Source: Pseudomonadota bacterium
GTDB taxonomy: Bacteria; Bdellovibrionota; Bacteriovoracia; Bacteriovoracales; Bacteriovoracaceae
Reading direction: 5' to 3'
Length of the DNA: 64,000 nt
Assembly (NCBI GenBank): GCA_027488375.1
Contig: JAIYBW010000003.1
Span: forward strand, 248,001 to 312,000
This document shows, piece by piece, positions 1 to 7,526 of this stretch (position 1 is the stretch's first letter; each line of letters begins with the position of its first letter). The notes under the pieces are model-generated. The model saw only the letters and a program-made list of their open reading frames with translations. It was not told where the DNA came from and ran no database searches. The translations under genes and the position numbers were made by a program.

Positions 1-1
1 T

Positions 2-373
2 AAAGAAGAAGTCAGGAAAATTATTGAAGATAAAATAAAGCATAATTTCCTAGGCTCAATCACAAGGCTATTTCCAAAAGTGTTAGATTTTTTAGTCGAT
101 CTTTCTAGAGATAAGCATGTCTTTCATGGGCTTATTACTCTGGTCGAACGTAGAGATGACCTCAAAACTTATGGGTATGTTTGGCTCATCATTTTTATCT
201 TTGGACTATTGGTTAAAAGGCGTTTAGTAAAGCCAAAATGGACTTTCTTTAGAAGATTCAAATGGAATATGACGATTAATTTTTTTCTAAGTTTAATTTC
301 AATCTATGTTTTCTATTTCATGTTCTCAATAGAGCTAGATCCATTTGTGCGAGTCTTAACTCAGCAGTTTTAA
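2..373 (+). CDS. C-terminal part of a membrane protein (5' end outside window)
   Basis: The reading frame is open without a stop from the first bases of the window to the TAA at 371-373, so this is the last ~123 residues of a longer protein; the GTG at 80 is probably an internal Val, not a start. The visible part is a charged helical stretch followed by two hydrophobic segments (around YVWLIIFIFGLLV and INFFLSLISIYVFYFMF) separated by a Lys/Arg-rich loop, giving a probable two-TM C-terminus. I do not recognise the family. Its stop overlaps the convergent lipoprotein gene by 4 bp. Confidence 0.6.
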   Translation, partial: KEEVRKIIEDKIKHNFLGSITRLFPKVLDFLVDLSRDKHVFHGLITLVERRDDLKTYGYVWLIIFIFGLLVKRRLVKPKWTFFRRFKWNMTINFFLSLISIYVFYFMFSIELDPFVRVLTQQF

Positions 374-1947
374 AATTTTGGTATACAGCCAATCTTCCTA
401 TCATGAGGTGGGTAATTAGAAGAGATGCCGGATGAGGTCGCAGCACCAGCTTCTAGATTTTGTGACGTTATTTCATTAGCACCTTTCACTTGGTAAATTC
501 TTTGAGTTGAAGATTTTACAAATGGTGAGGTTTTATTTAGTGGGTAATAAAAGAAAACTGGGACACTCGAAACCACTGCATCAGTTGGAACAGTTGGGAC
601 CCCATTTTTCATATAAAACCAAACAGATTTTAAATCAGTTTCTCTAATGAGAATATAATCAGCCGGAGCAGGAATTGGAGTATTTGTTCGATCAAAAACT
701 GTCTCTGGAGCCTTGGCGCCAACGTAGAGCCCTTCCATATCTACACCAACAATATCTCTCATGGCCTTAAAAAGAGGATTTGTACTATTGTAGTGTGAAC
801 TATTCAGGCAATAAGAGCGGAATGTGGATTGATCAATCCATGGAAACATATAGTAGCCCATCGATTGGGCCGTTGAATTTGTTCCACCTGCTTCTGAGGT
901 TTCCTCAACTGTAGTCATGGCAGAAAATTTAACAAAGAATTTTGTTGAAGCAGGAATATTATTTGCACCAAAATATCGGGCTTTTTGGAGAATGAGATCA
1001 TTTACATCGTCATTTCCATTTCCGTTGTTATCATAAAACCTTGGGTCAGTGTTATCCCAGAGATTAAAGATTCCCGGTATCTCTTCAAGTCTTGGGAAAA
1101 GAATATCATCGATCGCACCATAAAGCGGATTCATATAATCATGGCAAACCATCGATGACCCTGCCTGTATAGGCTGTGGCGGTACTCGAGGAAGAAAATA
1201 AAAATGAACTCTGAAAGCGATATCAAAAAAGGTATCACCACTTTCCTCATCAAAAATGGGAGGTCGTTGTAGGCAAGTATACTGAGTAATAGGAGCATTT
1301 TTTAGTGGGCCTAGAGTAGCGATCGGAATATCAGCAGAGTATTTAATGATTTGAATAGAGTCGGATTTTGAACCAGAGCTCGTTTCAACTAAAGTTAAGA
1401 CATAAGTCTTATCTTCAGATAATCGATCGATATTGGCAGAAATAGAGTTCGTTGAAACCTCAACATCTAAGGTTATTTCATTATTGTCTTCATCTTTTGC
1501 TTTAACGACACATTTAGGATTTGTTTCTTCATCTTCAAGAGGTGTGTTACACCAGCCTTTAACGTTCACTAAGCTTGAATTGAGTGATATCGCCTCTGTG
1601 ACATTAAAGTTAGCGTAAAAAATTCCTGCACCATTTGTATTTTTTGAAGAGCAGTAAGAAGAACAATTACCGAATGTGACTGCTTTACCATCTTTGCATC
1701 CACAAAAATCTGATTTAAATTTTATCGCCTGATCTGGTCTGGCCATTGGTTGAGCAACACACGAAAAGCTTCCGTCTGCGTTTGTTTGTTTGATCTGACC
1801 TTCAGGACAAGTTTGACTATCTGTACTCAGACCTGAGTCGGGAGAAATCGTTGATCTTTGAGGAATAGTGTCTTGGCATGAAGCTAATAAGCAACACATT
1901 CCAAGCAGGAAAACTTGTAAATTAAAATTTCTTAATCGTGAGACCAT
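370..1947 (-). CDS. Cys-rich predicted lipoprotein, unknown function
   Basis: 525 residues. The N-terminus is a signal peptide with a lipobox (LLASC), so the mature protein should start at about Cys24 and be lipid-anchored. A Cys-rich stretch follows (FCGCKDGK, then CSSYCSS), then a beta-rich segment resembling an immunoglobulin- or fibronectin-like fold (inference from alternating hydrophobics around residues 105-200). The larger C-terminal part has no recognisable motif. A D-N-N-G-N-G-N-D-D-V-N-D run in the middle looks like a calcium-binding EF/TSP3-type loop. No enzyme signature is seen. The style resembles the giant Cys-rich lipoprotein at 54-59 kb, but I cannot claim homology. Confidence 0.8.
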   Translation of the reverse strand: MVSRLRNFNLQVFLLGMCCLLASCQDTIPQRSTISPDSGLSTDSQTCPEGQIKQTNADGSFSCVAQPMARPDQAIKFKSDFCGCKDGKAVTFGNCSSYCSSKNTNGAGIFYANFNVTEAISLNSSLVNVKGWCNTPLEDEETNPKCVVKAKDEDNNEITLDVEVSTNSISANIDRLSEDKTYVLTLVETSSGSKSDSIQIIKYSADIPIATLGPLKNAPITQYTCLQRPPIFDEESGDTFFDIAFRVHFYFLPRVPPQPIQAGSSMVCHDYMNPLYGAIDDILFPRLEEIPGIFNLWDNTDPRFYDNNGNGNDDVNDLILQKARYFGANNIPASTKFFVKFSAMTTVEETSEAGGTNSTAQSMGYYMFPWIDQSTFRSYCLNSSHYNSTNPLFKAMRDIVGVDMEGLYVGAKAPETVFDRTNTPIPAPADYILIRETDLKSVWFYMKNGVPTVPTDAVVSSVPVFFYYPLNKTSPFVKSSTQRIYQVKGANEITSQNLEAGAATSSGISSNYPPHDRKIGCIPKF

Positions 1948-2157
1948 AATCCTTATTCCTCAGCGACTTATCGAGTTCCTGGAATGAATACTTAAGCTAT
2001 TCTAATCCTTTACAATGCGTTTTAATTTGCTTGGGAGCATTTTTCAGTGATTTCAACTGTTTATAGTGAAATGGCTTTTGTGGGCTTGGGATAACCTGCC
2101 CAAACTATAGGGCAGGGGCTAAACTAATTTTTCAAAGTACCGATAAGTATTTGGAAA

Positions 2158-2163
2158 TATAAT
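2158..2163 (+). promoter_or_regulatory. Possible -10 element for the HU/IHF-like gene
   Basis: A perfect TATAAT lies 27 nt upstream of the ATG at 2191. No good -35 hexamer is seen at 16-18 nt spacing, so it is a candidate only. Confidence 0.35.
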
Positions 2164-2190
2164 CTCGATTCCCTTCATAAGGAGCATTAA

Positions 2191-2496
2191 ATGACGAAAG
2201 CTGATTTGATTGCTGTTATTGAAAAACAGGCCAATCTTCCCCATCATCAAGCAGAAAAAATTGTGAACATTTGTTTTGATAGTATGATCCAAGCACTCTT
2301 CGATGATGAAAGAATTGAAATTCGTGGTTTCGGTTCTTTTGCCAATAGAAATTATAAGGCCTACGAGGGGAGAAACCCAAAAACAGGTAAAGTGGTCAAA
2401 GTGAGTCCTAAAAAAGTTCCATTCTTTAAGGTTGGTAAAGAGCTTAAGGAAATGGTGGATGATGGTAAGGATAAATACGTTATTCGAGAAGCATAA
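2191..2496 (+). CDS. HU/IHF-family DNA-binding protein
   Basis: 101 residues, the family's usual length plus a short acidic/basic tail. HU and IHF are nucleoid proteins that bind as dimers and bend DNA. The diagnostic region is intact: IEIRGFGSF followed by the beta-arm with RNPKTGK and the closing VPFFKVGKELKEMV. The N-terminus (MTKADLIAVIEKQ) is typical. A good SD (AAGGAG) precedes the ATG and an intrinsic terminator follows directly, so it is probably a single-gene transcript. Sequence alone does not separate HU from IHF-beta-type chains, so no symbol is given. Confidence 0.93.
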   Translation: MTKADLIAVIEKQANLPHHQAEKIVNICFDSMIQALFDDERIEIRGFGSFANRNYKAYEGRNPKTGKVVKVSPKKVPFFKVGKELKEMVDDGKDKYVIREA

Positions 2497-2519
2497 TTCA
2501 ATAAGTTATTTTCCAGCGA

Positions 2520-2546
2520 AGGCCTGCTTTAAGCAGGCCTTTTTAT
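2520..2546 (+). terminator. Intrinsic terminator after the HU/IHF-like gene
   Basis: Perfect GGCCTGC/GCAGGCC stem (2521-2527 with 2533-2539, extendable by AT pairs inside and outside) followed by a TTTTTATTT tail. Confidence 0.85.
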
Positions 2547-2617
2547 TTGTCCCGATTTGATTGACAATTTCGCCCCCCCTAGGGTTTTCTATAGGGATTA
2601 AAACTTTAAAGGATCAT

Positions 2618-3958
2618 ATGAGTAAACTCCTCCGTGGTTTAACCCTTACAGACTCTATTTCTATTGTGATTGGTACAATCATCGGGACGGGAGTTTTCTT
2701 GAAAACAGCCACCATGGCCCAGACATTGGGAAGTCCTCTTTGGGTGCTCGCCGCTTGGGTTGTTGGCGGTGCTCTTTCTTTAACGGGCGCACTTGCATAT
2801 GCTGAGCTTGGCTCCATTATGCCCGACGCTGGTGGAGAGTATGTTTATTTAAAAGAGGGATATGGAGATATCTGGGCCTTCCTTTATGGATGGATGCGTT
2901 TTTGGATTGGCTCTCCTGGATCAATTGCTGCTTACGCAGTTGGGGCCATGACCTTCGCGAGTGGGATGATCGATTTAAGTTTTGTAGGTGGTAAAGAAGT
3001 TGCCGCCGTTTTAGTCATAACTTTATTTTCTGTACTCAATTGTTTCAGTGTTGCCTTTGGCGGCAAGCTCAACTCCTTTATGACCGCCCTAAAGCTCATC
3101 ATGATTATTGGAATTACGATTGGAATATTTTTGTTTTCAAAAGAGGTAAGCTGGTCTCACTTATATGAGAGAGCCGAGGGAGTTGAAGGTTTTGTTGGTT
3201 GGTCTGCTTTTGGGACAGCGATTCTTGCTGCACTTTGGGCTTACGATGGATGGAATAATCTTTCCATGGTCGCCGGTGAAATTAAAAACCCTCAAAAAAA
3301 TATTCCACTTTCTTTCGGGATTGGTCTTTTGATCATTTTGGGAATTTATGGCCTAACCAATCTTGCTTACTTTTACGCGCTTCCTTTCTCCGAAGTGCTT
3401 AATTCAAATTCCAGTGATTTTCCGGATGCACTTCCTGTTGCCACTAAAGCGGCCATGACTTTTCTTGGTGGATCTGGAGTTGGAATTTTATCAGCGGCTT
3501 TTGTATTTTCTGCTCTTGGGGCCATGAATGGCTCAATTATGACGGGAGCAAGAGTTCCCTATGCTATGGCCAGTGATGGATTATTTTTTAAACAACTTGG
3601 AAGCGTCAGTGCTAAATCTCAAGTTCCTGTTGCCTCCATCATGGTTCAGGCGAGTGTATCAATTATGCTCGCACTTTCAGGCACTTTTGATCAATTAACG
3701 GATTATGTGGTTTTCTCGGCCTGGATTTTTTATGCCATGGTGACTGGAGTTGTGTTTAGACTCAGAAAAACGAAGCCAAATTTAAAGCGTGATTATAAGG
3801 CCCTGGGGTATCCTGTATTGCCCGCCATATTTATTATCTTGGGCATTCTATTGCTTATAAACACTGTTTATACATCTCCTAAGTCGACTCTAATTGGGCT
3901 AGGTTTTATTCTCTCTGGGGTGCCGGTCTTTTATTATTTTAAAAAGACTAAAGCCTAG
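2618..3958 (+). CDS. APC-superfamily amino acid permease
   Basis: 446 residues from the ATG at 2618, which has an AAAGGA SD; an in-frame TTG at 2561 sits inside what looks like the promoter/leader and is less likely. Inner-membrane secondary transporter for amino acids or related compounds. The first TM helix carries the substrate-binding glycine motif of the APC family (IIGTGVFL), followed by the conserved AYAELGSIMPDAGGEYVYL region; about 12 hydrophobic segments are visible. Closest in feel to the LAT/SteT-type exchangers with the GGEYVY signature. The substrate cannot be read from sequence. Stands alone on its strand. Confidence 0.9.
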   Translation: MSKLLRGLTLTDSISIVIGTIIGTGVFLKTATMAQTLGSPLWVLAAWVVGGALSLTGALAYAELGSIMPDAGGEYVYLKEGYGDIWAFLYGWMRFWIGSPGSIAAYAVGAMTFASGMIDLSFVGGKEVAAVLVITLFSVLNCFSVAFGGKLNSFMTALKLIMIIGITIGIFLFSKEVSWSHLYERAEGVEGFVGWSAFGTAILAALWAYDGWNNLSMVAGEIKNPQKNIPLSFGIGLLIILGIYGLTNLAYFYALPFSEVLNSNSSDFPDALPVATKAAMTFLGGSGVGILSAAFVFSALGAMNGSIMTGARVPYAMASDGLFFKQLGSVSAKSQVPVASIMVQASVSIMLALSGTFDQLTDYVVFSAWIFYAMVTGVVFRLRKTKPNLKRDYKALGYPVLPAIFIILGILLLINTVYTSPKSTLIGLGFILSGVPVFYYFKKTKA

Positions 3959-4039
3959 TCAGATCTGATCATTTTTTCATGGTGCTTTGGAATTTAGGCA
4001 CTGCTCTTGGGTTTTCGATTAACCTTAAGCAAAGGAAAA

Positions 4040-4474
4040 ATGACCATGAAAACAACAATTCTACTTTTGGGGATTCTCCTGTCATCTCTTGCTCAAGCAG
4101 AGTTGATTAGTCTTAATGTGAATAACCTAGGCGGGGAGAGTGGTCAGCTGGCCCTTGCTATCTTTAATGATCCCGATGCTTTTCCAGATCGAGCAGCTTC
4201 TGCCATCCATACACAATTTGTGCCTCTGAACTCTGGAATGAATCAAGTTGAAGTGAACATTAACCTAAAACCCGGAACTTATGCGATTGCAGCTTATCTT
4301 GATAAGAACAAAAATCGCCAGCTCGATACTAATATGGTCGGGGCCCCAAAAGAAAGATTTGGTTTCTCTAATAATCCATCCATTCGTTTCTCTGCACCAA
4401 ATTTTAATGAATGCTCATTTGATGTGAACCAAAAGACAAAAAGATTACAGATAAATCTAATTAAATTCTTTTAG
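4040..4474 (+). CDS. Exported DUF2141 protein
   Basis: 144 residues from the ATG at 4040 (SD AAAGGA); a second ATG two codons later is equally usable. A clean signal peptide ends around AQA-EL. The mature domain fits DUF2141: alternating beta strands, PGTYAIAAYLDKNKNRQLD with its Asp/Asn loop, then a G-P-KERFGFSNN stretch. Function of the family is unknown; the D-K-N-K-N-x-x-L-D loop suggests metal binding (inference). Probably periplasmic or secreted. Confidence 0.85.
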   Translation: MTMKTTILLLGILLSSLAQAELISLNVNNLGGESGQLALAIFNDPDAFPDRAASAIHTQFVPLNSGMNQVEVNINLKPGTYAIAAYLDKNKNRQLDTNMVGAPKERFGFSNNPSIRFSAPNFNECSFDVNQKTKRLQINLIKFF

Positions 4475-4501
4475 GAAATATAAAATTCAATTTTAAATTT
4501 T

Positions 4502-4579
4502 TGGAGGAGACGGGCGGATTTGAACCGCCGGCTTTACAGTTTTGCAAACTGCTCCCTTGGGCCACTCGGGCACGTCTCC
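4502..4579 (-). tRNA. tRNA-Cys (anticodon GCA)
   Basis: Read on the minus strand, the acceptor GGAGACG (5') pairs with CGTCTCC (3'), followed by discriminator T and an encoded CCA (4502-4504 on the plus strand). The anticodon arm is GCAGT / loop TTGCAAA / ACTGT, giving anticodon GCA after U33. The T arm has GGTTCAAATCC inside a GGCGG/CCGCC stem. The U73 discriminator is typical of tRNA-Cys. No integrase or att-like repeat is next to it. Confidence 0.95.
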
Positions 4580-4764
4580 ATTTAGAAGATGTTTAGTTTC
4601 GGTGCTTTGAGCTTTTCTGTCAACGAGATATTCATTTTCTGTGGCGAGTCAGCTATGACAAAAATGCCACGTCTGAGGATTTATGTCGGGACATTTAGAC
4701 TACATTTCGGTCTAAGACTTCCTTTTCAAGTGCAAATATCACTGGCCCCACTTTTGCTTTGAGG

Positions 4765-4786
4765 CTCCCGTGTTTTAACACGGAGG
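4765..4786 (+). promoter_or_regulatory. Hairpin covering the Shine-Dalgarno of the next gene
   Basis: CCGTGTT (4768-4774) pairs with AACACGG (4777-4783). With one bulged C, the stem extends over CT/AG at 4765-4766 and 4784-4785, so most of the GGAGG SD at 4782-4786 is base-paired just before the ATG at 4795. The structure is seen in sequence; a regulatory role is inference. Confidence 0.45.
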
Positions 4787-4794
4787 TTCTCTAA

Positions 4795-5511
4795 ATGAAA
4801 AAATGTTTTTCGATTGTCTCAAGTGTCCTTTTACTCACTTTAGTTTCTTGTGGAGAAAAAGCCAGTAGTAGAAAAAAACTTTCTATGCAAAATCTTTTTC
4901 AAACAGAAAAAGGGATTTATGAAGCAAATCTTGAACCCTTGAATTCTCATCTTGCAGGCGAGGCCAATGGTAAAGCTGTCATAAAGCTTCGCGGAGATGA
5001 AATGATTGTAGAAGTGCAAGTGAATGGAGCAGAAAGTCAGATTGTCCATCCACAGTACTTACATCTTTCTGATCAGTGTCCGACTCTAAGTTCTGATACC
5101 AATAAAGATGGAATCATTGATGATTTAGAGGGCAGAATGAATTATGGCTCTGCGCTCATTCCTTTTGACTCTGACCTGGCAACTCAAGTGGAGGAAAAAT
5201 CAATTTTTCCAAAAGCCGATTTTTCAGGAAATTACTTTTATCGTTCAGAAACATCTTGGGTAAAAATGATGACAGATCTTCTTCTAAAGGATGCAAATCC
5301 TTCAGATGGAATGGCAAAACTTAATTCAGCACTTAATTTAAAAGATCGGGTGGTGGTGATTAAGGGAATTTCATCGTCAATTAAGCTTCCAGAAACCGCA
5401 CAAGCTTTGGAAAATGAGGTCCCTCATAATTCCATGCCTATTGCCTGCGGTCGTTTAATCAAAGTGGCTTCAGCTGAAGATTACAACGATTATAGCGGAA
5501 GCAAAGATTAA
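4795..5511 (+). CDS. Predicted lipoprotein with CHRD-like domain and calcium loop
   Basis: 238 residues with signal peptide and lipobox LVSC, so lipid-anchored at about Cys19. The body resembles a CHRD-type beta domain: GKAVIKLRGDEMIVEVQVNG, then HPQYLH and a Cys. This is followed by a textbook 12-residue calcium loop D-T-N-K-D-G-I-I-D-D-L-E around residue 102. Function unknown. Domain assignment is by pattern only and moderately sure; the loop and lipobox are clear. The SD lies in a hairpin (4765-4786). A terminator follows. Confidence 0.8.
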   Translation: MKKCFSIVSSVLLLTLVSCGEKASSRKKLSMQNLFQTEKGIYEANLEPLNSHLAGEANGKAVIKLRGDEMIVEVQVNGAESQIVHPQYLHLSDQCPTLSSDTNKDGIIDDLEGRMNYGSALIPFDSDLATQVEEKSIFPKADFSGNYFYRSETSWVKMMTDLLLKDANPSDGMAKLNSALNLKDRVVVIKGISSSIKLPETAQALENEVPHNSMPIACGRLIKVASAEDYNDYSGSKD

Positions 5512-5523
5512 TAATTTAATACG

Positions 5524-5547
5524 GCCCTACCATCAAGGTAGGGCTTT
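5524..5547 (+). terminator. Hairpin terminator after the CHRD-like lipoprotein
   Basis: GCCCTACC/GGTAGGGC stem with loop ATCAA, followed by a weak T tract (TTTGCT). Confidence 0.6.
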
Positions 5548-5580
5548 GCTATTCTGAGATTTCAGTTTTAAACTTGTTTA

Positions 5581-6630
5581 ATGACAAAAATTGGAATTGT
5601 AGAAGGTTTTTTTGGACCTTCCTGGCCAGAAGAAGCGCGCAAAACATTCGCTCCCTTTATGAAAAATTATGGGGGCGATTTTTATATTTATGCCCCTAAG
5701 AGAGATGCTTTTTTAAGAAAATCTTGGCGTGAATATTGGCCAGTAGAATATCTAAATTTTCTTGAAGATCTAAAACAAAATTTTAATTCTCATGGGATTA
5801 AGTTTGGTGTTGCTATTAGTCCTTTTGGGTTAGGTACGGAAATTTCGAATGAAGATTGGAAACATTTAAGAGAAAAATTAAAAATACTTTCAAATTTAAA
5901 GCTCGATTATCTAGGTCTTTTTTTTGATGACATGCCATCCACGGACAAACTTTTGGATGTTCAAAAATCTGTCGTCAATTTAGCTAAAGAATTTTTTTCC
6001 GATGGGCTTATTTTTTGTCCTAGTTATTATTCATTTGATCCCATCCTAGATAAAGTTTTTGGAGCTCGTCCGCCCTTATATGTAGAGGGCCTGTCACAGG
6101 CCATTGCGGCCGGAGTCGAAGTTTGTTGGACAGGACCGAAAGTAATTTCAGATGAAATTCCAGCATCACATCTCATAGAAGTTTCACAACTGATTGGTCG
6201 AAAGCCTTTCATCTGGGAGAATCTCTTTGCTAATGATGGCCCAAAAAATTGTAAATTTTTAAAATTGCGCTATTTCTCAGGTAGGGATGAGCATTTTTTA
6301 GATCAAATCTCAGGCATTAGTTTTAATTTAATGAACCAGCCTTATTTATCTCAGTTGCTCTATCTTGCCTCAGTCATGGTTTTGAAGAATGAGCTTGAAC
6401 CGGCACAAGCATTTGAGGCCAGTTGTAAAACTCTCTGTTCACCAAAATTATCACAACTTATCATCGAGCATCGTTTACTTTTCTTGGCCACGGGGCTGGA
6501 CGGTATTAGTCAGGAAATGAAATCCAATCTTCTTGAACTTTTTAATCTTGAAGGAAGTGTCCTATCACTTGAGATTGTGTCTTGGCTTAAAGGTGACTAT
6601 ATTGTCGGTCCTGAATGTCTTACAGACTAA
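5581..6630 (+). CDS. GH84-type beta-N-acetylglucosaminidase (O-GlcNAcase/NagJ family)
   Basis: 349 residues, essentially a bare catalytic domain. GH84 enzymes cleave terminal beta-GlcNAc by substrate-assisted catalysis using an Asp pair. Visible family features: GIVEGFFGPSW at the N-terminus, YIYAPKRDAFLRKSWRE, the catalytic LFFDDMP with Asp116-Asp117, CPSYYS, VCWTGPKVISDEI, and WENLFANDG. There is no signal peptide, so it should be cytoplasmic, unlike secreted clostridial homologues, and it lacks their CBM/FN3 modules. Possible roles are GlcNAc salvage from peptidoglycan or chitin fragments, or removal of GlcNAc from proteins; context does not decide. ATG start; the end overlaps a small minus-strand gene by 4 bp. 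Confidence 0.87.
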   Translation: MTKIGIVEGFFGPSWPEEARKTFAPFMKNYGGDFYIYAPKRDAFLRKSWREYWPVEYLNFLEDLKQNFNSHGIKFGVAISPFGLGTEISNEDWKHLREKLKILSNLKLDYLGLFFDDMPSTDKLLDVQKSVVNLAKEFFSDGLIFCPSYYSFDPILDKVFGARPPLYVEGLSQAIAAGVEVCWTGPKVISDEIPASHLIEVSQLIGRKPFIWENLFANDGPKNCKFLKLRYFSGRDEHFLDQISGISFNLMNQPYLSQLLYLASVMVLKNELEPAQAFEASCKTLCSPKLSQLIIEHRLLFLATGLDGISQEMKSNLLELFNLEGSVLSLEIVSWLKGDYIVGPECLTD

Positions 6631-6716
6631 GACTTGATAAAAGCTTCTAGAATGGCCTGAACAAGACCAAAAATATTTATAAAAAGAAAAACCATAAAAA
6701 GAATTTTTTTGGCCAT
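6627..6716 (-). CDS. 29-residue single-TM membrane peptide
   Basis: Short frame ATG...TAG coding MAKKILFMVFLF followed by INIFGLVQAILEAFIKS: two Lys at the N-terminus, then one continuous hydrophobic helix of about 20 residues and a charged end, the build of a small inner-membrane protein. The SD is near ideal: GGAGGG (6723-6728) six nt before the ATG. It sits in an otherwise empty gap and overlaps the stop of the GH84 gene by 4 bp, as other convergent genes here do. Function unknown. Confidence 0.6.
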   Translation of the reverse strand: MAKKILFMVFLFINIFGLVQAILEAFIKS

Positions 6717-6829
6717 TCAATACCCTCCATGACTGAGGGGTGAGCAAGAATGGGGCCCTTAAAGTTGATTGCAAATGTCGGTTATCTTGAAAGATTGTCA
6801 ATCCGTTTTATTTCTAGCAATCTTATTAA

Positions 6830-7519
6830 ATGAACATTTCAGAACAATACCGCTCTAGTATGGAGTATCGGGAAATTCTCAGGATCTTGCAAAGGTCTTC
6901 GGCCACATCTGGTAATATACTTTGGCAATCCAGTGTTCTTGGTAAAAATATTATTCCTATCCATTATTTTGAAATTGATTTTATTGCGAGGGAAGTCGTT
7001 ATCAAATTTGATGACGAAACCTACAAGATAGATTCTGAGATCCCTCTTTATATTAAACTCTCATACAGAGATACTGTTTTTAAAGTTTCTAATTTTAGAA
7101 GAAAAACAGATGCTTTGCATTTTACTTTTCCTGTAATTGTTAAATCAAAAGAGTTGAGGAGAAGTCAGCGGGTTATCTTTAAACAACAACAAGAAAAGTT
7201 TGTTACTCTTAAACCTGCTGTTAATTTAGGTCAGAAAGATTTTGGTAATGAATTCAAAGTTAGAGTCTGTGATATCTCTGACTCTGGAATAGGACTTGTT
7301 GTTTCTGAGCAAAATAGAAACTTTCTCAAAAATAATAGAATCCTTTGGGTCACTGGTCTGCAAAACGAATTGTTTGATGGGCCTATCGTTGCTGAAATTG
7401 TTTACATGAATAGTGACGTTGATCATGCCTACCAAGTAAAAAAGCAAAAACATCTTAAAGTGGGTCTGAAAATCTCTGGCAACTTTCCAATAGATCCATT
7501 TTCTCGTTTTATTCAATAA
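6830..7519 (+). CDS. PilZ-domain protein (YcgR-like)
   Basis: 229 residues, cytoplasmic. The C-terminal PilZ domain binds cyclic di-GMP. The RxxxR motif is present as RRSQR at about residue 110-114 and the D/NxSxxG motif as DISDSG at about residue 148, so binding should be intact. The N-terminal ~100 residues are beta-rich and fit the YcgR-N type domain found in flagellar brake proteins. It may link c-di-GMP to motility or surface behaviour, but no motility genes are nearby. The next gene starts 7 nt after its stop, so co-transcription with the M23 peptidase is likely. Confidence 0.85.
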   Translation: MNISEQYRSSMEYREILRILQRSSATSGNILWQSSVLGKNIIPIHYFEIDFIAREVVIKFDDETYKIDSEIPLYIKLSYRDTVFKVSNFRRKTDALHFTFPVIVKSKELRRSQRVIFKQQQEKFVTLKPAVNLGQKDFGNEFKVRVCDISDSGIGLVVSEQNRNFLKNNRILWVTGLQNELFDGPIVAEIVYMNSDVDHAYQVKKQKHLKVGLKISGNFPIDPFSRFIQ

Positions 7520-7526
7520 GGCTCAC

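Noticed and set aside
2561-2593. TTGACA at 2561 as a promoter -35 for the APC permease
   Set aside because: The only TATA-like hexamer (TCTATA at 2588) is 21 nt away, too far for a standard promoter; kept out of the feature list.
6565-6801. 78-residue minus-strand frame over the end of the GH84 gene
   Set aside because: Composition is not protein-like, it has no SD, and the 29-residue frame in the same place has an ideal one.
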